Below, in pieces: positions 52,858-64,000 of a DNA stretch of 64,000 nucleotides. Below the pieces are notes generated by a model. That model made no database searches and was not told the origin of the DNA. It was given only the letters and a program-made list of their open reading frames with translations. Positions within the stretch are counted from its first letter, which is position 1, and each line of letters starts with the position of its first letter. Both the position numbers and the translations under genes were made by a program. Where the stretch lies: assembly GCF_024713975.1 (NCBI RefSeq), contig NC_091093.1, forward strand, positions 25,858,501-25,922,500, given 5' to 3'. Source of the stretch: Paralichthys olivaceus (Eukaryota; Chordata; Actinopteri; Pleuronectiformes; Paralichthyidae).

Positions 52858-53149
52858 GTAAAGCGCCACACACACACACACACACACTTTCATTTTCACA
52901 CTCTCTCAACCCGCAGGATCTTTATCAGAGGATGATGCGTTTTCTTTTCTTGTGGATTTTGCATTTTTCTGTGTTTAATTACCTCCTGGATCGATATGCA
53001 ACCCCCCCACCACCCCTATACACACGCAGAGACAAAGACACAGACACACACACACACTGCCTGCTGAGTTTTTGGGAACAATGTTGTTGTTTGATTCTAA
53101 GTTTTAACATTTAGGAGAAATATGAACCAACACAAAGTAAAACAATGTG

Positions 53150-53212
<63 letters not shown>

Positions 53213-55038
53213 GTCATATGTAAAGGTTCTGTGCTTCTAAGAATTTGCAGCAGCCTAATATGTGCAGTCGGAAAGAGAAGGAAGTGTATATTTTAGCAGG
53301 ATAATGTTGTTCTCAGCTCAGGTTTCATTGCACATTCTAACATGCTTTTTAAAGTTCTCAGAGTCAGTGTGTTTGACTGGAACATGTGTCAACACATCTT
53401 TCTGTCTGACTTACTTCCCCCTGCTGCTTCCTTTCTTCCTTTCCTTTCTAAATGAATGAAAACCATGGAAATTCTAAAAACTCTTATCTTTAAATAGTGA
53501 TCAGCTCTGAAAACCCTCCAGATGTGCTGCATGTGTCTCATCAGTTTTACTCATATCCGCTCTGAATTTTAGATGTTTTGATTGATTAATTATTGTAATG
53601 GAAGCCACTCAGGCTCTTCAGGCTGCACTTACTCACTGGCTCTTTTTAATTTAGGTTTCCCTGAGAGTAGAATACAGAGAAGCAGATGGAGAGAAGTCAT
53701 GTACTTAAAGCCATTGTCCATCTTTCTGACATTATTAGTGCTGTTAAATTTGATTAAGACGTAGAAAGGCTTTGCTTCTCTCATTTCTGGCTCCCAGCGA
53801 CTTCAGGGATGTTCCTCGTGTGGTTTTTGATGGACACTAAATTAACTGAGATCTATTACAGAAGCATCTTGGGACACTTCCACACATTTTTGTCATCTCG
53901 CTGATGCTCAGACTGAAATTTGATTATGGTCGGGATGGGAGGGGGTGGGGCCACGTGGGATTCGGACATGGACAAAGATGTGCTTTCAGCTCATCTTTCA
54001 GTCTGTCGTTCATGTAAGAAGCGGATGTAACAGAGAACAGAGGGACGGGGCGATGCCCACAGACAAGCCTGTCATAGGTGGTTTAGGATAATTGGACCGT
54101 GGCCATCATTGAAGTGAACAGATGCTGCCAAAAGGTGCTCGATAATTCAAGAGGGGAGACAAGAGGGTGTTAAAATGAAGGTCAGGTCTGATTAGAGATT
54201 GTCGAGGAATCCAGTCCAGCTATTGTATTTGGATGATTGCCTTATGTGCAGGATACGGTTTATCAACCATTTGTTAGAATATGCCATAATTTAAGTTAAG
54301 AAATATATATATGTATATATAGGTTATTAGGTAACATCTCTGCAGATGGTCACAATTATGGCATTTCTGAGACTTCCCTTCCACAGCTGAAACAAGTTCA
54401 GCACTGTAGAGTAAATATTGTCCCAGTGTGTTTATCTGGAAACACACAGAGAAGTTGAGCTGTTGAGCAGATCCATTTAACCAGTTAGCTGGATAGTTTT
54501 TATGTTGGTTCCCTTGCACACAGGGGAAATCTGTTCAGTTGCAGGTTTAGGGGGATTGCTTTCCCTGGCCTGCTAAAAACATGAATGGAGGGTGGACGTG
54601 TGTCTGCGGAGCATTTGTTTTGGTCTGAGATGCTGCAAGTGTATTTTGTAATGTTAAAATTCATCCATCCATCCATCATCTATACCGCTTAAGCTTTTGA
54701 GGGTCTCTCTGGGAGCTGGAGCCAATCCCAGCTGACATCGGATGAGAGTCAGGGTACAACACATACACATAGCAAAATTGTTTTGGCACATTTCCAGCCC
54801 ATTAACTGAATGGGGTGATGCACTCCTGCTTGCATGGAAACACAAGTTAGCCACAGCAATACTGCATCAACCAGAAGTGCCAAAGATGGCCCCAATTAGT
54901 TTTGTGCAATTTGGGCCAAATTCACCATTTACCACATTGGCCACTTTAGATTCACATCCAGAATACACCTCGCATAGAACACCTCGTGTTTGCCAAAAAA
55001 AGCCCACACAGTTTTGGGATATTTTGTCCACATTTGCT

Positions 55039-55073
<35 letters not shown>

Positions 55074-58000
55074 TATTTTTTGTGTTTTTTTGATTTATTA
55101 TCTAAAAAACATCTGTGATCTACAGTGTCAGTCATTCTCATTCTTTCCTGAAGTAATGATGAAAAGAAATTCACTGTCTCCGTCGTCTGTAGTTTCTCAT
55201 CAAGGTCCAAGCCAGCGGAGACTGCTCAACGATCTGATGAACTCATACCTGCCATTGGAGCGACCAGTCCAAAATGATACTCAAACTCTCACCGTCAGCC
55301 TCGGCCTCAGCCTCATGCAGATCATGGATGTGGTGTGTAAATAATAGCTCCTCATACGTGTAATCAGTTATCATTGTTTGATATTATCAGTATCTCCTTC
55401 CTTCTCAACTGAAACTAAACTCTGTCATTTTTTAGTCAAGCCTTTTTCTAACCGATCCAGGTTTTGCATCTTATATGGATATAAAAATTTGGGATAATTC
55501 ATGTGTTTGAATTCAAAGTGTAATTAATGGAAAAAGCTTTAGCACAGCTGATGAATAAAACTTGAGACATAGATGAAGCTTCTTGTTATAGAAACTCCCG
55601 GAGCATCATCATTTATTCAGTTTGTTTGACTTAGTGTTACAGTTTTGACTATGTAGCAGCCATTGTTTGTCATTACCATTATCCTGAGAGGTGAAGCTAG
55701 AGTGGTTATTTATTATTTTTGAGTAGAATGATTCATGAATTTTTAAATGAAATGAAATATAAATATATTAAACATAATAATATTAATATGTTTCTTCTAA
55801 CAGGATGAGAAGAACCAGGTTTTAACCACCAACATTTGGCTGCAACTGGTAAGACTTTTCCCTGTACTTTGTTATCAAGTCACAGAAAAGCTGATTTGCA
55901 AAATGCTCAGCCACACTCTTTTATTTATATCACATTACTTTCCCCTCCATCGTGCAAGGCAATACATTTTGTTCATTTTTCAATTAAAGCCTCTCCTGAT
56001 TGAATTGTATCCATCTCCTAATATAATACATTGGAATGTTTTGTAATGGTCATAAAACTTGTTTATCACATCAGCTGGTTTTCCTTTTCATCTTCCAAAG
56101 GGGCAGTAGGCTCCTTTCTCCTCCACATAGTGAGATGAACACAAATGTTTTATCGCAGCCTGTCTGTTGTGTGACACTAGTTCCATGCCGCTGCACTGTC
56201 AGCAAGCTGCATCAAGGCCGTTTGGTCCGTTTTAAATCACAGTGTGGAATCACAGCCGCAAAATTGAATCCAGCGTCTGTCAGCGTCTTGTGTTGATTCC
56301 AAGGAAGAAAGTTTTAAAAGATGCTTTCACCTCTGAAGGACACTCTGAGGGACACCTCTTTAAGATTACACACTCAATCATGCATGCTAGAACCAAGCTC
56401 TTAGTTCAAGACACACTATACATGAAGGATATGGGACAAGCCATTTTGTCCGGGTCTTCTTGTGGCCGTGCAAAATGTGTTTAAAAAAGTGTTTACTTGC
56501 AAAATCCAATATTCCTTGGAACAATAAATTATATTCCTCCTTAATTGCAGATTGTTAGTCGCGTGATGTTACTAACAGCAGCCGTCACCTAGTTACTGTA
56601 TCTACTAATTCAATAATCAGCTTCACACATGGGGTGGGTATTGATAATGACCCACAGAAGTGCATTGTCAAATTTCATGCGATCTGGACAAGTGATATGT
56701 TATAAAGCATACAAAGCAAATTCAGTTTAATTTTTTGAAAAACACTGACTCTAAAATCTCTGTTGAAGATAAACCAGGTAGGATGAACGATAAATACTTT
56801 CAGTATATTGTAGAAGTGTTTGAGGAGGACTCACTGACGACATGGTGTAATTCTGAAGTAGCTCCAGAGCATCAACACAGGACAAGAGAACAGCCCATTC
56901 CAAAAAGCCAGAACAGACACTGCAATAGTTCAACCAATTACAGCAACTGTCACTGCTATAAAAACACACCGTTGTTGATTTCCAGCTCGAGACACCGAGC
57001 TGTGAACAGGTCTGAGGGATGTGTTAAAGAATCGTATGTGTCTGTAACCCACAGTTCTGGAACGATATTTACCTCCAGTGGAATCCAGAGGAGTATCCAG
57101 GGGTGACCCATTTGAGATTTCCGGAAAATCTCATTTGGAAGCCAGACATTCTGCTCTATAACAGGTAGGCACTGTACTGTGGGCTGCAGCCAGCAGATAA
57201 GCCGGGTGCTGCACTGTAATTGGATATGCATTGTGTCGGACTCAGCACGATATGATTCTGTTGATGAATCCCAGCTGCTGCTACAGCCAAAGTTTATTAA
57301 TATTGAATTGTATCACACTGAATATCAATGGTTCTCGAGATATTCAACCCGCGGACAGAGATTTCTAGAACTAATAGATAGAATTTACTGAATTACCTAC
57401 AACAAAATTAGAGAACTTTTTCTAGATTATATTTTCATCACAGCCTATTGCTGACCACAGGAGTTGAGGCTCTGGTGTCATTTTTGTGAATGAAATTGGT
57501 TTCACAAATGAGACAAGAGAAGACAAGATAAAACTTTATTGATCTGGAAGAAAATTCTTGTGCCAGATTTTACTCCAAAGTCTCAATAGAAAACATGGAG
57601 GGGATTTTAATGGGCGTTGATTTAAGTAACGATGATCAAATCTCTGGATCCAATCAGAACCTAAACGAGGACAGGCAGAAAGAAAGAGGAGGAGAACCAG
57701 GATGTAACAGAACAACTGTCCACACTGTCCATATCTCTCACAGGTTCTGTTCTCCTCCTTTAAGCAGTAAATCATTTAGACAAATGAATAACTGTATAAG
57801 ACAGATGGAAGAAAGAGCATTTAACCATGTGTCCCTCATGGTAAATGCTAAAGAGATAACCATTAATCAATCTGCAAATTAAAGACTTGAACAAATCACC
57901 CCCCATCAGCTAATGAGGGGAAAGGCATTGTACTGCATTTGTCTCTGCCCCTTGGTTTGAAACTCTTTGAATCAGTTGCCGCTGCAAGTTAAGTTTATTT

Positions 58001-61000
58001 TTTCCTTTGTCAAGCAACTCCAGCTCACCCCTGCCTCAACCTCTGGGGAGTTCCTTCAGAAGGAGTTGGTGGCAGGAGAGAACGGGGGTAACCACTGAGT
58101 AACCGGTCTCCAGGGAAACGTTTCATCCTCTGTGTCTCCTCGCATGCTCTGAACCTGCTGCAATAAATTACAGTTAGAGAAATATTTTTCCTCGTGGCTG
58201 TGTGTTGCAGCTCTTCTCAAAAAAAGTTTGTATCTGTGTATGAATTTATTATGGTGTTTTCCACCAAAGCTGAACTTGGGTTGAAAAATAACCCAGCAGA
58301 CAATGATGGAGTTCTTTGTTGCCCACAGTGCAGACGAGAGGTTCGATGCTACGTTCCACACCAACATTTTGGTAAACTCCTCGGGCGGCTGTTCCTTCAT
58401 ACCTCCAGGTAAGAATCACAATCTCACTCAGCAATACACAAAGACCAGATTGGAAATGTCCACAGAACACGTAAACAAATGGACAGGATGTCTCCTCCAC
58501 TGAGTGAAACTACAAGAGGGTAATAAATACCTTTGCATGCGTAGTGGGAAGGGGCTGAGAGTTATAAGAACACTGATTCCACTATGCTCTTTGCTCATTT
58601 GTGCATGTCATTCAGGTGATGTGTACTGATGAGTCCATCTGCAGATGCTGAATTAAACTTTCAGAAAGAAGTGTTTGACTTTGTGCTTGTTTCACAGAAA
58701 TTGCCACCACAATCATTGCTTCATTCCTCAGGTATCTTTACTGATGGAAATAATTTAGACAGAAGCTGAACAACTGATATAAATTACTAGAAAACAGCAT
58801 CTAAATAAAAAATTAAACATGCAATTTCAAAACAGGCTACACAACTAAATCTTTATTTTATTTCCAGAACATTAAAGAAAATATGGAAAGATGATATATG
58901 ATGAGAAGTAAAACATGGGTTCCCAAACTTTCCTGCCCCCCGGCCCCCAAAGTAACCGTGCTGCACACATGTGACCAGCATTACTCAGAGGGATATTTCT
59001 CTGAGGTATAGTTCACAAAAACAGAAAATCCCCTTTGTGCACATGTTGCAATGTTTCCTGTGTTGCTGTAAACTGACATTGCTGCAACTGAAGCTGTCAC
59101 TAATCTGTCTTCATCACATGTGCAGTCACATGGAGACAAAGAAAACCAGAGAGCTGCTGATTATTTGCATGGTAATATTTCAAATGTTACTAGTGTCAGA
59201 CTGGTTTCTCTTTGTCTTGAGTGAATAAACTTACATAAAACCACTTCAGGGCTGTGGGTGAAGAAAGAGCACTGACACTGCTCGTTCTTTCTCACTTTCC
59301 AGCATCAGAACGTAGGACAACTGACCACTGACCAAAATGCAGGAAAACTGAATACTTAAAAAATTAAACTCATCTTACACAAGTATTGTTGAAGCTTTTA
59401 ACAATTATGGCTAACATATCATATTCATTTAATTTAAAGGAAATCAACTTTTGACTCTCCTCCCCCTCCGGGGTTGACGAGGTGTCAGATGGGGACTCTG
59501 GCTGGAATTAAATGGGATGATTTTAAATGTACTTTCAATTCCCTGTGTCCCTCTAAGAAAAAACGCTGAAACCAAAGGGGAGAATTGTTATCTTGGGTTG
59601 TTTTGTATTTTATGGCTGCATCCCATTTTTTTTTTGCATCCAACAGGATACCATTAGTTGTCCACATGGATTCCAAATAAAATGTACATGTGTTTTTAAC
59701 ATCAGCACAGAAAACACAATAAACACAAAGTGAGAGCACTTCCCAGTGGGGAGTCTGAGACTTTCGGCCTCCACTGTAGAGTGCTAATGGATAAAACAGG
59801 TGATGGAGAACGGATCTGAAATCTCAGTGTGAGTCCAAAGTTAACAGATGTTGTTACACAAGAAAATACATCAGTATATTCTTTTGCAGGATTTAAAATT
59901 AACTGTTGTTGCTGTAATAAATGTCATTGACCTGCCATTGGAAAATTAATAAAACAGACATAAATCTGTCGTATTGTTAAAAGAAATAAAAACTTTTTCA
60001 AACAATGCCTATTAAACTATATAGTTGAGGATATCTGGGATCTGTTGGCAGGAATTGATTATACATTTTGTAGTGTTCTAATTGCTACTCTGGAAAACTG
60101 TTTTGGAAAATAACTGTCCCACGCTGTGTCATAGTTGTTGTTTGTATGATTGAAAATCCAAGTCGATGATTTTTAGTCGATGCATTCAAGAAGGAACTAT
60201 CACCAAGAACTGTGCAGAGTCTATACAGCTTTTTGAAAGTGAGAGTTGACTCACTGGAGACATGTGAACATCTGGAAAGCATTAAGACTCTCAACAGAAA
60301 GATAATTTTAACTGCTGTGACCTTTCAGAGGCTTGGCATCGTCTTTCACAGGAAATAACATGCCAGTCATGTTATGTGTTGTTTTAGAAAAACCTCCAGC
60401 TGTAGAACATGCGAAACATAACTGAGAAGAGAGTTTAGAATAGTCTACAGCAAAAAGTATATATGTTTACCTGAATTATAGCAATCTAACCTGACCACAC
60501 ACAGAGAAACTCGTCCCATCCATGAACAACTTAAACTGACAGAAACCATCTTCAGGAAAATGTATTTGTTCTATCCACTAACATCGAGGAGGTGGGTTTT
60601 ATTACCTCTACTGCAGTCTATAGCTGCAGTCTATAGCTTAGAGTTTCCAGGTGAATGACCCACGTCATAGTGTTTCTGAGGAAAATCCCAAAAGGTTAAC
60701 ACAACATTCACCTGATAGCAACTTGAAATGGCCCCGAAAATCAACACGTCATATTTCCTTTGTTTCATCAGCTGTTTCCTGTCTCTATTGGAAGCTAAGC
60801 TAATCTGTGTTTTGATTTATTTTGTCTTGTCAAACAACACTGCTGGCATACTTCCATGCCTCCTCCTTGTGTCCTTGACTCTTGAACAATACATCCACTA
60901 ACGGGCAACACAGATAAGAGAGTTTCTGACAACTACAAACATGGCGACGCATGTATCGCTAAGGAAAGAGGCAAAAGCGCCCACTTAGTTAACGTGAGTT

Positions 61001-62534
61001 GTATCTAAAGTTGCGCATAAATTAACCATAACCCTCGAGTAGAAAGCCAACAAGTGTATTTCAGTAAAATGTTGAACTGTTGACCTGTGTTTTCAAATGG
61101 TCTGGCTCCAGTTTAACAGTAATTTAAGGTCAAATGTTCCGAACACACGGATCCATCACCATCACTGAGGCTTTGAGCAGTGAAGCTCTTTTCCTGATCA
61201 AACCCCCTCTGACACACGTCTGCCAGATTTCTGCGGTCGTGACTGATGGATGACACTCTCCGAAACCATCGGTTCTTTTGTATGTACCCAGTGCACACAT
61301 CCAGTGCACGGGAACACAATGACACAGAGGGCTCTACTGCCAGAGCTGGTGATTGCTGCTGTGCCTGGCAGGCTCCTATCCTCCTGTTTTTCCCTGACCA
61401 CGCAAAAGCGTCAGTGTGCCACACCTCAGCATCTTAATCAATACCAGCGTAAATAGCTCCATCACTGAATATCTTCTGCATCGATCAGCTCTGCTGGGAG
61501 CAAATTGCCTTGAAACTTTGTCCCAAACGAGCCCTTCGCTAAATGCCACATTGGCTCAAAATGGCAATTTGCCACTGGCACTGTATTAAATGAGTAAAAC
61601 TAATATGCCGATATGACCTCCCCCCTTACATTTGTCTTTTTCATTGAGGTTCATTGCTGTAAATTGGAGTCATTCTATTTGCCTGCTCTCCATCTCCATT
61701 CCTCCCTGCTGAGGTTTATAATCTCTGCGGCACTGAGACAGAGCAGAAACCTTGTTTACTGCCAAGGTCTCATATCTTTCTGAAGTACAAAGGCAAATTG
61801 GTTTGGCGTCAGCCTCTGCTGAAGGATTACTGGCCACTTTCATATAATTGTCATATTGGATTTTTCTTCTTTCTCTCGTTAGGATGGATGAAGCTTGAAC
61901 TCCCAAATCTTCTCTAAGTAATACCTCTCTCAAGCAACCGCCTGGTTTACCACTGTGTATTTGTAGACACTCTATCACAGCTTGAGAATATAATTACATC
62001 CACGTGTCCCTCTCTTCAGTAGCCTCATGAAGCACAGTGCACGTCAAAGCCTGATCTTGTCACATTTCAAACACACAACAGGGATCTTCAAGAGCACCTG
62101 CAACATCGACGTGCGCTGGTTTCCTTTTGACGTGCAGAAATGTGAACTGAAGTTTGGCTCCTGGACGTACGGCGGCTGGTCTCTGGACTTGAAGATGGTG
62201 GAGCCAGATATCACCGGCTACATCGCCAACGGAGAGTGGGATCTTGTTGGTAAGAGGGGCCGGTGGCCTGTAAAGTGCAGAGAATAGTTTTTACTCCAGT
62301 TCCGCTGTAGCAGATTGTGTTTTTTGTTTGACCTCACAGAGATTACAGGACAGAAGAACGAACGCTCCTACGAATGCTGTCCGGAGCCGTACCCCGATGT
62401 CACCTTCACCCTGGTGATGCGGAGACGGACCCTCTACTACGGCCTCAATCTGCTCATCCCGTGCGTCCTGATCTCCACTCTGGCTCTGCTCGTCTTCCTC
62501 CTGCCTGCTGACTCTGGAGAGAAGATCTCACTGG
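52803..62534 (+). CDS. chrna7: alpha7-type nicotinic acetylcholine receptor subunit (3' partial)
   Basis: Seven exons: 52803-52857, 55193-55332, 55804-55848, 57055-57164, 58329-58408, 62082-62249, 62340-62534, giving 264 codons plus one base before the window ends the gene within its next intron. Residues 1-19 form a signal peptide ([19 protein letters not shown]). The ligand-binding domain has YLQW (loop D), the Cys-loop C150 to C164, loop B W171 in GSWTYGG, and the vicinal YECC (C212-C213) that defines alpha subunits. M1 is about 232-254, followed by [10 protein letters not shown] at the start of M2. Exon lengths and phases fit CHRNA7 (ten exons; 8-10 are missing here). Known role: homopentameric, calcium-permeable ACh-gated channel of neurons and other cells. 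Fish also have close alpha7-clade paralogues (e.g. chrna11), so the exact orthologue is less certain than the subfamily. Confidence 0.92.
53151..53212. repeat. (TATC)n microsatellite
   Basis: About 15 uninterrupted tetranucleotide units in chrna7 intron 1. Confidence 0.97.
54660..54745 (+). repeat. fragment of a teleost dispersed repeat
   Basis: CATCCATCCATCCATC followed by 'CTCTGGGAGCTGGAGCCAAT' and 'CCCAGCTGACATCGGATGAG' matches the start of the same family as the fuller copy at 10765-11060. Confidence 0.6.
55193..55332 (+). CDS. chrna7: chrna7 exon 2: start of mature ligand-binding domain
   Basis: Encodes [40 protein letters not shown] and MQIMDV. Acceptor CGTCTGTAG, donor GTGTGT. Phase 1 in, phase 0 out. 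The 'QGxSQRRL' start fits the alpha7 clade. Confidence 0.93.
55333..55803 (+). other. chrna7 intron 2 (471 bp)
   Basis: AT-rich, ends TTTCTTCTAACAG. Nothing recognised. Confidence 0.75.
55804..55848 (+). CDS. chrna7: chrna7 exon 3
   Basis: 45-nt exon encoding [15 protein letters not shown], phase 0-0, donor GTAAGA. The same 45-nt exon is present in all nicotinic receptor genes. Confidence 0.96.
55849..57054 (+). other. chrna7 intron 3 (1.2 kb)
   Basis: No recognisable element. The open frame at 56735-57106 is intronic read-through into exon 4 in the wrong frame. Confidence 0.7.
57055..57164 (+). CDS. chrna7: chrna7 exon 4: loop D and beta-strands
   Basis: Encodes [36 protein letters not shown] plus two bases of S117. 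Acceptor GTAACCCACAG, donor GTAGGC. 110 nt, as in other nicotinic subunits. Confidence 0.96.
57165..58328 (+). other. chrna7 intron 4 (1.2 kb)
   Basis: Contains a LINE/SINE-tail-like piece 'GATAAAACTTTATTGATCTG' (about 57515-57575). Otherwise nothing recognised. Confidence 0.65.
58329..58408 (+). CDS. chrna7: chrna7 exon 5: loop A region
   Basis: Encodes [20 protein letters not shown], then CSFIPP and one base of G144. Contains the potential N-glycosylation site NSS. 80 nt, donor GTAAGA. Confidence 0.96.
58409..62081 (+). other. chrna7 intron 5 (3.7 kb)
   Basis: No exon recognised. An inverse fragment of the MITE-like family lies at about 60570-60635. Open frames at 61113-61460 on both strands have no family resemblance. 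Confidence 0.65.
62082..62249 (+). CDS. chrna7: chrna7 exon 6: Cys-loop and loop B
   Basis: Encodes [20 protein letters not shown] (Cys-loop), [20 protein letters not shown] and [15 protein letters not shown]. Acceptor CACACAACAG, donor GTAAGA. Confidence 0.96.
62340..62534 (+). CDS. chrna7: chrna7 exon 7: loop C and M1
   Basis: Encodes [14 protein letters not shown] (loop C with vicinal cysteines), [40 protein letters not shown] and [11 protein letters not shown]. Donor inferred at GTCAGA after CTGG. The 90-bp intron 6 (62250-62339) is unusually short. Confidence 0.93.
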
Positions 62535-64000
62535 GTCAGAGGAATACGCTCTCAGAGAAACACACACACTCTTTTATTTTTGGCAACATTACTGAAATAC
62601 TGACAATGTCATTAGTTGCAGCACAGAAATCTCAAATATTTATTCCCAGATGGTTTTTGAAAAATCAATTAAATCAACTTTTTCTTTAATTTAAATAAAA
62701 ACTACAGTGCATGTGTCAGATTGGTAATTTTTTAATATAGTTCAATTGTAAGCTATAGTATTAAATACATGTGGTTTTGCATTGGGTTGCCTTAAATTTT
62801 AAAGTTGGTTTATATCTTTGCTACAATATCTGTGTAAAATTGAAACCAAAATACCAATATTACTAATAAAACAAAATTCAGAGGACCCTTGTCAGGTACT
62901 TTTGACCAATGCCCCATGAATGAGCTTGTTTTTCGTGTGATCTGCCTCTTGAGCTGGATCTGCAACAAACCCCAGTGAATACAAGTGGCACAGGTTGTGA
63001 TTCACCCGAGTACTTGAATTGATTTGACAAGAGCGGAAATGAGAATCTCTTAAAGCCACCTTAAAAACAATAATAACTTAATTTCAAAGTGTTGACACCA
63101 TAGACAGTTGGACGACGCATCCCATTGATACAGGCGCTTGACTAATCACATTGTCATTCACTCTTCAGGAATATTCTGCCAGTGCGTCTTTACAGAGCAG
63201 CCAAATAACCCTGGTTTCTTTTCATCGCTGTACTTCTAAATGTAGATAAACAAAGCTCTAGATAGATTTTTACGGAAACTTTAATTATTTCAAAAGACAA
63301 ATGAAGTAGATTCTTTCTCTTTGCTCTTCTCCGTGTACCGTGGCCGCACAGATGATTTCTACTGTAAAATGAGTTTGGCAGACGGCCTCTGTGCACCTCA
63401 CTGACCTAAAATGCACTTCTCAGTCAATATGTCATGCTGCCCTGCTCTGGTAGGTGGAAGAGTGTTCAGTTGAAGCGAGTAATTCAGGTCTCAGGACAGA
63501 TGTTGGCTCTTCTTCCTTTGTTGAAATATATTTACTTCCCTCTGTTCTCTCAGTCATTTCCCAAATATTTTATAATACTGTAACTGTGACCATTGAAATT
63601 TCATAATCTTCTCTTAAAATCTTCCACTTTACTTGAGCATAACATTGGTTCCCTGCTGAGGTGACTGTGATCTATATGTCGTAACTGTGTCCCAGTCCAG
63701 TCATTAGAAAAATGACTGCTGCTCAACGACAACAGTTGAAATGAATGAGATCGTAATCGGGCCACGTCTTTCTCAATCTAAGTGGTAAGCTCTTCACAGA
63801 TGACTTGAAAGTTTACTGCACAAATTGTAGAGGCTTTATGTCGACTGTGAATCTGTTGGTATCAGTGGTGTCGGTGTGTGTTTGTGTGTGAACACTGTGT
63901 GTGGGGATGGAAGAGGAAGTGTGTTGATTTATGCATCGTGTCCCTTCTGCAAATCATTAGAGCCCAGAGCAGCAGCTGGACTCCTCCATTAAACACTGCG
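62535..64000 (+). other. chrna7 intron 7, continuing past the window
   Basis: No match to the expected next exon (M2 onward, ITVLLSLTVF-type text) was found on the plus strand, so exon 8 lies outside. A small MITE-family fragment is at about 63093-63120. Confidence 0.7.

Larger units (their letters stand above)
52858..55192 (+). other. chrna7 intron 1 (2.3 kb)
   Basis: Starts 8 bp before a (CA)n tract (52866-52887). It also has a (TATC)15 microsatellite (53151-53212), a fragment of a teleost repeat ('ATCCATCCATCATCTATACC' then 'GAGCCAATCCCAGCTGACAT', 54660-54745) and a (TA)n tract (55042-55070). Confidence 0.8.

Noticed and set aside
52584..53114. 176-residue open frame on the plus strand
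   Set aside because: Mostly translation of CA microsatellites (THTHTH...) and intron; only the 18-codon signal-peptide exon inside it is real, in the same frame as read from its own ATG.
56735..57106. 123-residue open frame before chrna7 exon 4
   Set aside because: Crosses the acceptor in the wrong frame; exon 4 is read from 57055 in the frame encoding FWNDIYLQW.
61113..61460. Overlapping open frames on both strands in chrna7 intron 5
   Set aside because: No recognised domain, no splice context linking them to a gene; probably chance.

Overview
This window is vertebrate nuclear DNA, almost certainly from a ray-finned (teleost, probably percomorph) fish. The evidence is spliced genes with GT-AG introns, frequent (CA)n and (TATC)n microsatellites, many short decayed interspersed repeats of kinds familiar from teleost genomes, and proteins of vertebrate-only families. 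It holds four protein-coding genes, two of them cut by the window edges. No bacterial, viral or CRISPR-like content was seen, and no tRNA or rRNA gene was recognised. Layout: (1) 1-35857, plus strand: the 3' two thirds of adamts7, a secreted metalloprotease-proteoglycan. Seventeen exons encode 1420 residues, from the Met-turn of the protease domain through disintegrin-like, TSR1, cysteine-rich, spacer, TSR2-4, a 607-codon exon that is mostly mucin domain, TSR5-8 and the PLAC domain. Reading frame and exon phases close exactly. (2) 39084-42496, minus strand: complete calml4, 153 residues in five exons, with the calmodulin-type structure of an ATG-only exon followed by a 31-nt exon. (3) 43748-51184, minus strand: complete cln6, 305 residues in seven exons, lying upstream of and in tandem with calml4. 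(4) 52803-62534 and beyond, plus strand: the 5' part of an alpha7-type nicotinic acetylcholine receptor (chrna7 or a close paralogue). Seven exons run from the signal peptide to the end of M1; the rest lies outside the window. cln6 and the receptor gene are head to head, about 1.6 kb apart. The four genes do not form one pathway: an extracellular-matrix protease, a myosin light chain-like EF-hand protein, an ER membrane protein of the neuronal ceroid lipofuscinosis group, and a ligand-gated cation channel. In human all four orthologues lie on chromosome 15q in separate blocks, so the tight linkage here is of interest for synteny. The most unusual structure is an inverted duplication inside adamts7. 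The exon at 11617-11762, with both splice sites and flanking intron (about 295 bp), has a near-identical antisense copy at 13826-14116, two exons downstream. Exon copies differ at three of 146 positions, all synonymous. The pre-mRNA could fold into a long hairpin that sequesters this exon and loops out the next two. Other notable points are a GC-AG intron after the spacer exon, a 3' splice site whose polypyrimidine tract is replaced by 43 TG dinucleotides, acidic tyrosine clusters in the mucin domain, and a perfect 19-bp intronic hairpin in cln6. All exon boundaries were read by eye from splice motifs, frame and remembered family sequences; no alignment was run.
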